In this document: positions 26,863 through 35,457 of the stretch, one piece after another
Numbering within the stretch: the stretch's first letter is position 1
Layout of the letters: the number at the start of each line of letters is the position of its first letter
Origin: ARK-14 sp002899805
GTDB lineage: Archaea; Thermoproteota; Thermoprotei_A; Sulfolobales; Fervidicoccaceae
NCBI GenBank assembly: GCA_039793985.1
Contig: JBAMMC010000004.1
Coordinates: 1 to 64,000 of the forward strand
Length of the DNA stretch: 64,000 nucleotides
Direction: 5' to 3'
Notes under the pieces: model-generated
Told to the model about the DNA's origin: nothing
Databases searched by the model: none
Seen by the model: the letters and a program-made list of their open reading frames with translations, nothing else
Made by a program: the position numbers and the translations under genes

Positions 26863-26966
26863 TTTCGCAACACCTGTGCAAATTTCTAACTTAATGCTAG
26901 ACTTCTTTTAAACGATGCGGTTTATAAATCCATTTAAAAACCTCTTTAGCTTCAGCACTCCTCAGA

Positions 26967-28574
26967 TTAAGAAATAGATGCTCTGAGGAACTCTATGAAA
27001 GGTGGCGATGGAGCTAATGGTCGACTTTTGAACTCTGGATGAAACTGTGTAGCAAAGAAAAACTTGTTTTTATTATATTCTACTATTTCGACTCTCTTAC
27101 CTTCTTTGCTCCATCCAGAAATTACAAGACCAGCATCTACAAGCTTTTCTATATATGCGGGATTAACCTCATATCTATGTCTATGCCTCTCTAAGATTTC
27201 TTCCCTGCCGTATATTTTGTAAGCCCTACTGCCTCTTTCAATTACTATGGGATAGCTTCCTAATCTCATCGTTCCACCAAGCTTGTTAACGTTTTTCTGT
27301 TCTTCCAGGAGTGAAACAACAGGATGAGGAGTATATGGGTCAAGTTCTGTGCTATTTGCCTCCTTTAAACCGAGGACATTCCTGGCAAATTCTACAATTG
27401 ATAGCTGGAGACCAAAGCAAATTCCTAGAAGAGGTATATTATTCTCTCTCAAATATTTGATAGCTGATATTTTTCCTTCACTTCCTCTCTTTCCGAATCC
27501 AGGCAAGATTATAGCTCCATTGACATTGGAAAATGCTTCTTCCACTTTTAGCTTCCCCTCTTCTAAATCGGTTGCCTCAATCCATTTCAAAATAGGTTTG
27601 ACGCCGATAAGGGAAGAAGAGTGCACTATCGCTTCTTTTATGCTCAAATAACTATCATGTAATGAAGTATACTTCCCTACCATAGCTATATTAATTCTCT
27701 TATTCGCTTCTACTAACCTTTTTATGAAATCTTTCCAATCATCTAGCTCTGGCTTAAAATATTGAAGCCCCAATCTTTCAATAAGGTGTTTACCTGCTCC
27801 TTGTTCCTCCATAACAAGAGGGACCTCGTATACTATTGGCACATCATGGGCACTTATGATTCCGCTTTCGGGAACATTAGTAAATAGTGAAATTTTTCTC
27901 TTTATATCTTCCGAAAGCTTAACGGGACTTCTTCCAACTATCATATCAGGTTGTATCCCGATTCTCCTCAGCTCGTTCACGCTGTGCTGGAGTGGCTTTG
28001 TCTTGATTTCTCCAGTTGTTGGAAGAAGAGGTAGATAAGCCGTATGTATGTAGGCGACGTTTTCCTTCCCATGATCTATCATCATTTGTCTCGCAGCTTC
28101 TAAAAAAGGAAGCCCCTCTATGTCCCCAACAGTACCGCCTATTTCTATAAATGTTATGTCACTCGCATTTTTTTCCGAAACATCTCGCAACTGCCTCTTT
28201 ATTTCATCGGTTATGTGAGGTATTATCTGTACTGTTTGACCAAGGTATTCTCCTCTCCTCTCTTTCTCAATTACATTACCATAAATTTTTCCTGTAGTAA
28301 TATTGTTCTCCTTGCTGAGATTTTTTCCCAGGAATCTTTCATAATGTCCTAAATCAAGGTCTGTCTCTCCTCCATCTTCAGTAACAAAAACCTCCCCATG
28401 CATGTAGGGATTCATGGTTCCAGCATCAACATTGAGATAAGGATCTATTTTTATGAGAGTTACTGAGTACCCCATTCTAGAAATAAGCATGGCGAGACTA
28501 GCTACTGTTATCCCCTTTCCTATTCCTGACATTACTCCTCCTGTGACAAAAACATACTTACGCAAATCCCTCAT
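26967..28574 (-). CDS. pyrG: CTP synthase
   Basis: Makes CTP from UTP using glutamine. The 535-residue protein has an N-terminal synthetase domain starting YVFVTGGVMSGIGKGI, with KIDPYLNVDAGTM and GGTVGDIEG, and a C-terminal class I glutamine amidotransferase domain with the nucleophile in LLGICFGLQ and the His/Glu pair in TQFHPEFKS. Length is standard. It is transcribed toward tbp; about 100 bases separate them. Confidence 0.97.
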   Translation of the reverse strand: MRDLRKYVFVTGGVMSGIGKGITVASLAMLISRMGYSVTLIKIDPYLNVDAGTMNPYMHGEVFVTEDGGETDLDLGHYERFLGKNLSKENNITTGKIYGNVIEKERRGEYLGQTVQIIPHITDEIKRQLRDVSEKNASDITFIEIGGTVGDIEGLPFLEAARQMMIDHGKENVAYIHTAYLPLLPTTGEIKTKPLQHSVNELRRIGIQPDMIVGRSPVKLSEDIKRKISLFTNVPESGIISAHDVPIVYEVPLVMEEQGAGKHLIERLGLQYFKPELDDWKDFIKRLVEANKRINIAMVGKYTSLHDSYLSIKEAIVHSSSLIGVKPILKWIEATDLEEGKLKVEEAFSNVNGAIILPGFGKRGSEGKISAIKYLRENNIPLLGICFGLQLSIVEFARNVLGLKEANSTELDPYTPHPVVSLLEEQKNVNKLGGTMRLGSYPIVIERGSRAYKIYGREEILERHRHRYEVNPAYIEKLVDAGLVISGWSKEGKRVEIVEYNKNKFFFATQFHPEFKSRPLAPSPPFIEFLRASIS

Positions 28575-28711
28575 GCCCCTCCATAAAATGGTTTTTTGTG
28601 GATTTTAACAATGGCGGATCTTCAAAAAATCACTGACAGTACTTTTTTTGTAAAAATCAAGTAGCTTTTTACTATATTCTGGAGAGCAGGGATTTTAAAA
28701 ACATAAAAGTA

Positions 28712-29158
28712 TCAAATAATAAGTGAAATTATTCCAATTATTGGAATTACAAAAGTTTCATTCATTGGAGACCACACTACTCCTACTACCCTGTCATAAG
28801 AAATCCCCGGACCATTAATAAACTGTCCGAGAATGCTGTCATCTACCGGGTTATTATCTCCTTTAGTAACGTAGAAGATTCCGTTCGATGTGTTTACTAT
28901 TTTCACAACTCTATGTATTATATAACCATCGTTGACACTTTTATAAACAATGATATCACCAATTCTTATCTCTTGGGGTGTTGCGTGATGAAGAAAAACA
29001 ATATCCCCCTCTCTTAGTAGAGGGAGCATGCTGTTTCCCCTTACCACGGCAATTGGTGTCTCAGTTCCTGTAGCAAGAGCGAGCGCGGGTCTTATTAAAA
29101 TAATTAAAGCAAGGAAAATCGCTATCGTTATTACATCTTTTTTGCTTATGTTTGACAC
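28712..29158 (-). CDS. Signal peptidase I, archaeal/ER type
   Basis: Removes signal peptides from secreted proteins at the membrane. The 148-residue protein has an N-terminal membrane helix (about 8-28), the nucleophile motif GNSMLP, the Ser-His type second motif IIHRVV (His in place of the bacterial Lys), GDNNPVDD, and a C-terminal membrane helix. GTG start. It should process the many secreted proteins in the window. It is divergent from gcvPA. Confidence 0.9.
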   Translation of the reverse strand: MSNISKKDVITIAIFLALIILIRPALALATGTETPIAVVRGNSMLPLLREGDIVFLHHATPQEIRIGDIIVYKSVNDGYIIHRVVKIVNTSNGIFYVTKGDNNPVDDSILGQFINGPGISYDRVVGVVWSPMNETFVIPIIGIISLII

Positions 29159-29282
29159 TTCCTCTCACTCCTCAAAATCAACTTACTATTGTTGTTATAA
29201 ACAACTCTATTGAATCTCGGTTTATTTATTATTGACTTTTTTCAAATGCACTATTCGAATTTTATTGAGAAGGTGGATAAAA

Positions 29283-30650
29283 GTGAATAGAAGCCACCCA
29301 TGGATACCAAATGATGATGAGAAGATAATTGAGAAAATGCTAGCTAAGATAGGAATAAATAATGTTATGGAAATGTTTTCTGATATACCTAAGGAGCTTA
29401 TTATCAGGAGAAAGCTGAAGGTAGGGAAAGGAAGGCCTCTTTCAGTAATGGAGATCGAGAGAGAACTTGGAAGCCTTTTGGAAGAAAGCTTGGAACTCCC
29501 TCTTAACAGAATATTCGCTGGAGGTCCTATAGCCCCACATTACACACATCCAGTTGTAGATGCTATTATTTCAAGAGGAGAATTGCTTTCTGCTTATACA
29601 CCATACCAGCCTGAAATATCTCAAGGCTTGCTTCAGATGCTCTATGAATATCAAAGCGCGATGGCACTCCTTTACGGAGTAGAAATAGTGAACGCTGGTA
29701 TGTATGATGGAGCAACTGCACTTGCTGAGGCTTCGCTTATGGCTGTCAGGATAAAGAAATTGAAAAAGATTATGGTGCCTAGAACCCTCTTTAAAGAATA
29801 TAAGCAAGTGCTTAAAACATACCTCTTCGGTCACCAAATATCTCTTGTAGAATATGATTTTGATGAAGAGACTGGGGAAACTACAGCTGAAACAATTTCA
29901 CAAATAAAAGCGGAGAAGCCTGCTGCCGTCATAATCGACTTTCCAGCCAATAATGGAGCCATAAGGCTAACTGCACCAGAAGTCATACATGAAGCACATG
30001 CTGCTGGTTCTCTGGCTATAACATTTACAGATCCATCCTCTCTCGGAATCTTGAAATCTCCAGGAGAATTAGGAGCTGATATAGTCGTAGGTGAAGGACA
30101 ATCTCTAGGACTTCCAATGTACGGTGGCGGTATGCTGTTGGGAATTCTCGGAATCAGAGACGATAGAGAGCTTATCAGGAACTTGCCTGGGAGACTTATA
30201 GGAGAAACAGTAGATTCTCAAGGAAGAAGAGGGTATGTCATGATCCTCCAAACTAGAGAGCAGCATATTAGGAGAGAAAGGGCTACTTCAAACATAACAA
30301 CAGGGTCTTCTCTCAACTCCATTGCTGCACTTGTTAGTTTGGCCATAAAAGGGGAGTCTGGACTTAGAGAGGATGGAAAAAAGATACTTGATAATACTGA
30401 AAAGCTGAAGAGCGTTTTGAAGAAAATAGATGCTGAAATAACTCATTCAAAAGCAAAGCACTTTAAAAATGTAGAATTTTCTCTCCAAAAAGAGATTGAT
30501 CCCAGAAAAATTCAAGAAAAAACCTTGAAAGAAAAAGGTTTGCTTCCTTTTACCCTTTATGAAAGCAAGTTGATGTCCTGCTCAACCGAAGTACACACAG
30601 ATGATGACTTAAGGGTACTTGAAATTTCACTGGAGGAGGCGTTGGAATGA
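29283..30650 (+). CDS. gcvPA: Glycine dehydrogenase (decarboxylating) subunit 1
   Basis: Half of the two-subunit P-protein, which decarboxylates glycine with pyridoxal phosphate. GTG 29283 is preferred to the TTG-type ORF start at 29232: AAGGTGG lies about 8 nt upstream and the N-terminus NRSHPWIPN matches the family start. It gives 455 residues. Motifs include FAGGPIAPHYTHPVV, YTPYQPEISQG and NAGMYDGATALAEA. The stop overlaps the gcvPB start (ATGA). No PLP lysine is expected in this subunit. Confidence 0.95.
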   Translation: MNRSHPWIPNDDEKIIEKMLAKIGINNVMEMFSDIPKELIIRRKLKVGKGRPLSVMEIERELGSLLEESLELPLNRIFAGGPIAPHYTHPVVDAIISRGELLSAYTPYQPEISQGLLQMLYEYQSAMALLYGVEIVNAGMYDGATALAEASLMAVRIKKLKKIMVPRTLFKEYKQVLKTYLFGHQISLVEYDFDEETGETTAETISQIKAEKPAAVIIDFPANNGAIRLTAPEVIHEAHAAGSLAITFTDPSSLGILKSPGELGADIVVGEGQSLGLPMYGGGMLLGILGIRDDRELIRNLPGRLIGETVDSQGRRGYVMILQTREQHIRRERATSNITTGSSLNSIAALVSLAIKGESGLREDGKKILDNTEKLKSVLKKIDAEITHSKAKHFKNVEFSLQKEIDPRKIQEKTLKEKGLLPFTLYESKLMSCSTEVHTDDDLRVLEISLEEALE

Positions 30651-32125
30651 TGGAGTTCAGGCAGGCTAAGTGGGATGAAAAACTACTCTTCGAATACAAA
30701 GGGAAGGAAATGGGCAACAGTGAAATCGATCTCCCTGAAGGCGTTAGAAGGGTAAAGTTACCTTTTCCTAATTTGAGCGAACTTGAAGTGTTGAGACACT
30801 TCACCAGATTAACAGAAATGACCTATGGTATCGATGTAGGTCCAGTACCTCTCGGCTCTTGTACTATGAAGTATAATCCACGAATAGCAGCAAAAATTCT
30901 TCAATCAGACAAAATTCGCAACATGCACCCAGAATTGCTGAAAGTAGGAGAAGGGAGAGGTATTTTAAAAATGATGTATGATTTGCAGGAATGGCTCAAA
31001 GATGCCACAGGAATGGACGCCTGTAGCCTTCAACCTCCAGCTGGAGCTTCTGGTGAGCTGAGTGGAGTTTTAATGATAAAGTCATATCATATTGACAATG
31101 GAGAAAATTGGAGAGATGAGATGATAGTTCCTGATAGTGCGCACGGTAGCAATCCTGCTAGTTCCTCTATGGGAGGTTTCAGAGTAATTAGGATACAAAC
31201 AGATGATAGAGGAAACATAGATCTGGAAGCACTTAAAGCTGTTTCTAGTAATAGAACAGCAGGACTAATGCTCACAAATCCAAATACACTGGGACTCTTT
31301 GAAGAAAGAATATTGGAAATAGCAGAAGTTGTTCATTCCTATGGCGGATTGCTCTATTATGACGGTGCTAATCTCAATGGAATATTAGGCATCTCTAGAC
31401 CAGGAGATATGGGCTTCGATATAATACATCTGAATTTGCACAAAACTTTTTCCGCTCCTCATGGTGGTGGGGGTCCTGGGGCAGGTGTAGTATGTGCAAA
31501 AGGGAAGCTCGCAAGCTACTTACCTGGATATATAGTAGAAAAAGCGGGGGGAGAGTATATATTAAAAACTCCCGAGAAGAGCATAGGGAGTGTATTGAGC
31601 ACAATTGGAAATCTACCAGGAATGGTTTACGCCTATGTCTTCTTGCTAGCGTATGGTGAAGACATATGGAAAGTTGCTGTTCACTCCACACTCAACACTA
31701 ACTATTTCCTTTCCCTCCTGAGAGACCTAAAAGGAGTTACGCTCCCATTTGGAACTGATAGATTTAGAAAACATGAGACGGTAATTTCACTGAAGCATCT
31801 TACTGAGGAAACAGGAATTACTGCTGAAGATGCTGCTAAGTTTCTCTTAGAGAAGGGACTCCATGCTCCCACAATTTACTTCCCCCTTATAGTGGAAGAA
31901 GCAATGATGTTCGAATTCACGGAAACTGAATCTAAAGAAGTGATTGAGAGATACGCAGAAGCATTGAAGGAACTTATAGAAGCTTCTTACAGAGAGCCCA
32001 AGACGTTGAAAGGACTTCCCACTGCGACCTCAAGTAGAAGACTCGACCTTGTTAGAGCTAATCATCCACAAACAATGAAACCATCAATTGTGTATGGTGT
32101 GAGAGGTGAAGGCAAAGAAGTTTGA
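30647..32125 (+). CDS. gcvPB: Glycine dehydrogenase (decarboxylating) subunit 2
   Basis: Catalytic partner of GcvPA. The 492-residue protein shows PLGSCTMKYNP, LQPPAGASGE, DSAHGSNPAS and the pyridoxal-phosphate site HLNLHKTFSAPHGGGGPG, whose lysine forms the Schiff base. A strong GGAGGAGG lies before the ATGATG start. It is translationally coupled to gcvPA and its end overlaps the pterin gene mptE by 20 bases, tying glycine cleavage to pterin synthesis in one operon. Confidence 0.96.
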   Translation: MMEFRQAKWDEKLLFEYKGKEMGNSEIDLPEGVRRVKLPFPNLSELEVLRHFTRLTEMTYGIDVGPVPLGSCTMKYNPRIAAKILQSDKIRNMHPELLKVGEGRGILKMMYDLQEWLKDATGMDACSLQPPAGASGELSGVLMIKSYHIDNGENWRDEMIVPDSAHGSNPASSSMGGFRVIRIQTDDRGNIDLEALKAVSSNRTAGLMLTNPNTLGLFEERILEIAEVVHSYGGLLYYDGANLNGILGISRPGDMGFDIIHLNLHKTFSAPHGGGGPGAGVVCAKGKLASYLPGYIVEKAGGEYILKTPEKSIGSVLSTIGNLPGMVYAYVFLLAYGEDIWKVAVHSTLNTNYFLSLLRDLKGVTLPFGTDRFRKHETVISLKHLTEETGITAEDAAKFLLEKGLHAPTIYFPLIVEEAMMFEFTETESKEVIERYAEALKELIEASYREPKTLKGLPTATSSRRLDLVRANHPQTMKPSIVYGVRGEGKEV

Positions 32126-32834
32126 ACCCTCAGAATGGATAAGAATTTTTGAATGGTTGAAAAAAGAACTTCCTCTGAACTTCATAGCTGATATTGACGC
32201 GGTAAAGTTATTCTCGAGCTCGATCTCATTGAATATGAGAGCTTTAAGAAGGGGATATGAATTGATAGAAAAAGAAGAAGTGTTGGTGCTGGGAGCTGGA
32301 CCAGAGTTAGAAATGATAAATTCAATAGAAGGTAAGAGGGTAATTGTTGCCGATCGTGCAGCAAAACATGTTATGAGCATATTTAGAAAAACTCCTGACG
32401 TTTTAGTCACAGATCTAGATGGAATTGAAGATATTGAGATTAGTGATTTGAAAAAAGTACCACTCATTATCGCTCATCTACATGGGGATAATATAGAAAA
32501 AGCCCAAAGGTTTTTGAAAAATGTTAACTATCAAAACCAACACATAGTTTACACAACTCAAATAAGTCCATCTCCCCCCTTTTTTAATCTGGGTGGCTTC
32601 ACTGATGGGGATAGGGCAGTCTTTGTAGCTCTTTTCTTTGGTGCGAGAAACATCAAGGTATATGCTATTGGAGAAAAGACATTACCACCTCACAATGAAA
32701 AACCTTCAGACAATAGGTTAAAGAAATTCTGGATTGGCAAAAGTATAGTCGAATGGCTTGCTTGTAAAGATAGTAGGATTAATATCCCCCTACAGGATAA
32801 CTCCCAATGTACAGGTTTTCCATGGGAGGAATGA
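32106..32834 (+). CDS. mptE: 6-hydroxymethylpterin diphosphokinase, MptE-like (DUF115)
   Basis: A 242-residue DUF115 protein. The archaeal family (MptE) adds diphosphate to 6-hydroxymethyl-7,8-dihydropterin in tetrahydromethanopterin or folate-like synthesis. Visible are VLVLGAGPELE, DRAAKHVM, VTDLDGI, IIAHLHGDN and the signature GFTDGDRAVFVALFFGA. The GTG start lies inside the end of gcvPB. The queD-like and mptA genes follow, giving most of the early pterin pathway. Confidence 0.85.
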   Translation: MKAKKFEPSEWIRIFEWLKKELPLNFIADIDAVKLFSSSISLNMRALRRGYELIEKEEVLVLGAGPELEMINSIEGKRVIVADRAAKHVMSIFRKTPDVLVTDLDGIEDIEISDLKKVPLIIAHLHGDNIEKAQRFLKNVNYQNQHIVYTTQISPSPPFFNLGGFTDGDRAVFVALFFGARNIKVYAIGEKTLPPHNEKPSDNRLKKFWIGKSIVEWLACKDSRINIPLQDNSQCTGFPWEE

Positions 32835-32843
32835 TTAAAAAAA

Positions 32844-33272
32844 ATGAAAATAGGAATTAAAGGAATACATTTCGATGCTGCCCATTATACTTTAGGATCG
32901 GAAAGCAAATGCGAATCCCTCCATGGACATACATTCGAGTTAGATGTGGAGCTAGAAGGGGATGTAGACGAAAGCACGGGCATGATAATGGATTTCGCTG
33001 AATTAAAAAAACTCGTTAAGGAAGTAATCTCAGAGTATGATCATAAAGTGATTGTCCCGAAGGAACACTTGAATCAGACGGTTCTTTCCGGAAAATTCAA
33101 AACCGAAATAAAAGTTTTGGATTCCCCACACGCTACAACAGAATATATAGCTCTTTCAATTTTGAGTGAATTGAGAAAGAAAGTTCGAGGAAGAATAAGC
33201 ATTAGGCTTTATGAAGGAAGAAACAATTACGTAGAGGTGAGTACGGACGATCTCGAACAGAGTCTCTCCTGA
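32844..33272 (+). CDS. 6-pyruvoyltetrahydropterin synthase/QueD-like protein
   Basis: A 142-residue T-fold enzyme. The zinc histidines are His14 (FDAAH), His27 and His29 (LHGH), with the catalytic Cys23 just before, and a DH pair near 66 and a C-terminal Glu (LYEGRNNYVEV). Members make 6-carboxytetrahydropterin or cleave dihydroneopterin-type substrates. Placed between mptE and mptA, it likely produces the hydroxymethylpterin used by MptE, replacing the missing aldolase. Its stop is in the frameshift-prone context TCC TGA T, before mptA. Confidence 0.85.
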   Translation: MKIGIKGIHFDAAHYTLGSESKCESLHGHTFELDVELEGDVDESTGMIMDFAELKKLVKEVISEYDHKVIVPKEHLNQTVLSGKFKTEIKVLDSPHATTEYIALSILSELRKKVRGRISIRLYEGRNNYVEVSTDDLEQSLS

Positions 33273-33306
33273 TGTTCATGAAGATCCACCTAAACTGAGC
33301 ATACCT

Positions 33307-34065
33307 GTGAACAAAGCTGGCATTTCTAATCTTTATGTTGAGGCTCATATAGAGCTAGAAAAAAGTTGCCACGAATATACTGCGATTTTGAACATCTATA
33401 CAGATCTTCCAGCTGATAAGAGAGGAGTACACCTATCTAGACTAGTTAACGCAGCTCTTTCGGAATTGAATAGAACATGTCTGAGGATTGAGGACTTCCT
33501 ATCCAACATAGCTAAAAAGATACTCGCTACCCATCAATATTCGAGCTTTGCCGAAGTAGAAACAAAAATCACAATTCCTCGCAATGGGCAACTAGTTTCT
33601 ATAGAGTTTAAGGTGAGAAAGAAAAAAACTGGAGAGGAGGAATGGAGAGCTTCAGTTGAAATCATGGGAGCAACATCTTGTCCTTGTGCTAAAGAAGTAT
33701 TCAGATTTTATGAAGGAACTGAATGGAACCACACCCCAACTCACATGCAGAGAGCTATGGCAAAGGCTATATTAGATGGGTCAAAAACCCCCCTCACAAT
33801 TGAAGAAGCTTTGGAAGTAATTAGTGTCATTGAATCATCCTTTTCTGGAATTTTACCGGTTTCTCTCTCTAGGGACGAAGAGAAAGAACTAATAAAAAAA
33901 GTTATCAATAACCCCATGTTTGCGGAGGACTTAGCGAGAGAAATTGCGGTGAGAGTATCAAAGACAGAAGCTGGAAGAAAATCAAGAGATATTATAGCAC
34001 AAGTTAATAGTTTAGAATCTATTCATCCTTTCAACGTCTATGCGGAGGTTCATTTCAATGGTTAG
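33307..34065 (+). CDS. mptA: GTP cyclohydrolase, MptA/FolE2 type, with its conserved N-terminus upstream of any usual start codon
   Basis: Opens GTP to start pterin synthesis. The 252-residue ORF has LPADKRGVHLSRL, the metal and catalytic site GATSCPCAKE, PTHMQRA and SLESIHPFNVYAEV, all matching FolE2/MptA. The GTG at 33307 has no ribosome binding site and cuts into a conserved region: in the same frame, 33271-33306 encodes DVHEDPPKLSIP, aligning with the DVQ...LPINQVG start of the family. No ATG, GTG or TTG occurs between the upstream in-frame stop and 33307, and the queD frame ends at 33272. A +1 frameshift at TCC TGA T or an unusual start would supply it. Confidence 0.88.
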   Translation: MNKAGISNLYVEAHIELEKSCHEYTAILNIYTDLPADKRGVHLSRLVNAALSELNRTCLRIEDFLSNIAKKILATHQYSSFAEVETKITIPRNGQLVSIEFKVRKKKTGEEEWRASVEIMGATSCPCAKEVFRFYEGTEWNHTPTHMQRAMAKAILDGSKTPLTIEEALEVISVIESSFSGILPVSLSRDEEKELIKKVINNPMFAEDLAREIAVRVSKTEAGRKSRDIIAQVNSLESIHPFNVYAEVHFNG

Positions 34066-35221
34066 AAGTTTGGGGATAGATCCAGGCACCAAAAGCTTCG
34101 ATCTTGTTATTGTTGAAGATGGGGAGGTAGTGTGGGAAGACAGCATAGCAACAGAAAAAGTAGCTGAAAATCCAGAAAAGCTCACCGAAGAGCTGATCAG
34201 ATTTGAGAAAGAAGTCGACATAATCGTTGGTCCATCGGGTTATGGTGCCCCCTATATATGTAATGAAGACATCATCGATCCTAAACTCTTTGCTTCAGAA
34301 ATTTTACTTTTAACAAGTGCCAATTTATTGAGAAAAAAAGAGGAAGATCTCGGGTTTGCTGTCTACAGAGCTATTTATAAGCTGGTTGGACAGCTATGGA
34401 AAAAGAAGCTCAATGTATGCTACATCCCTTCAGTTAAGCAACTTGGTACAGTTGATTTGAGCTTTAAGATAAATAAAATAGACTTGGGTACAGCGGATAA
34501 ACTAGCTTCAACTTTTCTAGGAGCATATATATTGAAGAATAGTACTGAGAACATAAAAAGTAAAAAGGATTTTCTACTTTTGGAACTTGGTTTTGGCTAT
34601 AATGCTCTTATTCATGTTAAAGATGGAGTCATTTATGGTGGACTTGGAGGAACTTCTCTTGGACCAGGATTCATAACTCCAGGACCAATTGATTTAGAGC
34701 TAGTTGTTGCGGGAAAGTGGAAAAGGAATTCCGTATGGTCTGGGGGAATAAATGTAGCTTGCAAAGGAGAATCAATGAGTGAGGTGTTTACTAAAGAGGA
34801 AAACCGAATTTGTGCATCATATGTAAAGACAATGATATCTTCAATACGTTCTGGTTTAACATATCTGGAAGCATCAAATGATGAAACAATCATAGTTAGT
34901 GGAAGGTGGGCTGACATAGATGTTGTAAAAACTATCGAAGAAATCCTAGGAGTTCCCATTTTTGTATCCAGACCAAAACTAAAGGGAGCAACTTTTTCAA
35001 AGGAAGCTGCCCAGGGAATGGCAATGCTTGGAGACGCCATGCTAAGAGGTAGATTTTCATCTCTATTCGGTGAAATGAGGCTCAATGAAGCAAAAGGGAC
35101 TGTGATGGATCATATATATATTCCAGCTCTCAAACCAGCTATAATGAGACATGTAGAGGCATATAGACGTAGTATAAAAGCAGAGAAGGTTAATGAGATT
35201 TTGGAATCTTCTATAATTTGA
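34058..35221 (+). CDS. DUF1464 protein, ASKHA-fold predicted kinase
   Basis: A 387-residue protein of the DUF1464 (COG2441) group, related to acyl and sugar kinases. RSLGIDPGTKSFDLVIVEDG is the phosphate-1 loop, and FLLLELGFGYNALIHVKDG, then GGLGGTSLGPG and IIVSGRW, complete the ASKHA pattern. ATG 34058 has GGAGGTTC 8 nt upstream and overlaps the mptA stop. Substrate is not known; position at the end of the glycine/pterin operon could be incidental. Confidence 0.75.
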   Translation: MVRSLGIDPGTKSFDLVIVEDGEVVWEDSIATEKVAENPEKLTEELIRFEKEVDIIVGPSGYGAPYICNEDIIDPKLFASEILLLTSANLLRKKEEDLGFAVYRAIYKLVGQLWKKKLNVCYIPSVKQLGTVDLSFKINKIDLGTADKLASTFLGAYILKNSTENIKSKKDFLLLELGFGYNALIHVKDGVIYGGLGGTSLGPGFITPGPIDLELVVAGKWKRNSVWSGGINVACKGESMSEVFTKEENRICASYVKTMISSIRSGLTYLEASNDETIIVSGRWADIDVVKTIEEILGVPIFVSRPKLKGATFSKEAAQGMAMLGDAMLRGRFSSLFGEMRLNEAKGTVMDHIYIPALKPAIMRHVEAYRRSIKAEKVNEILESSII

Positions 35222-35307
35222 ATGTTCATTGGACCTTTATTCTATATTTATGTTCAATGAAATATGAAATTTTATCGAAATACTCTGTTTGAGAAAGAAG
35301 ACGAAAA

Positions 35308-35318
35308 TTATATTATCT
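35308..35318 (+). promoter_or_regulatory. TATA box for the tRNA-Lys 3' half
   Basis: ATTATATTATC centred about 28 bases before 35341, where the leader GGGGTATC begins. The spacing is right for transcription starting at the first G of the leader, so the 3' half is an independent transcript. Confidence 0.55.
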
Positions 35319-35340
35319 AGCTATAATATCCTTTCATATC

Positions 35341-35411
35341 GGGGTATCGGGCAAAGTCCGCCGAGGCTCTTAACCCGTAGGTCCCGGGTTCAAATCCCGG
35401 CGGGCCCGCCA
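35341..35411 (+). tRNA. 3' half of trans-split tRNA-Lys(CUU)
   Basis: A leader (35341-35365) starting GGGGTATCGGGC is followed by position 31 G, anticodon loop CTCTTAA with anticodon CTT at 35369-35371, anticodon stem 3' strand CCCGT, variable AGGTC, T arm CCGGG-TTCAAAT-CCCGG, acceptor strand CGGGCCC, discriminator G and encoded CCA (35409-35411). No acceptor 5' strand or D arm lies nearby on this strand. CGGGCCC pairs perfectly with GGGCCCG of the minus-strand half at 26210, and CCCGT pairs with GCGG|G across the join. The joined molecule of 74 nt plus CCA is a standard archaeal tRNA-Lys. Confidence 0.93.
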
Positions 35412-35457
35412 CAAATATGAAGAAAAGGGCTCTTTTGGGTTTCCCCCATCTTCTTTT

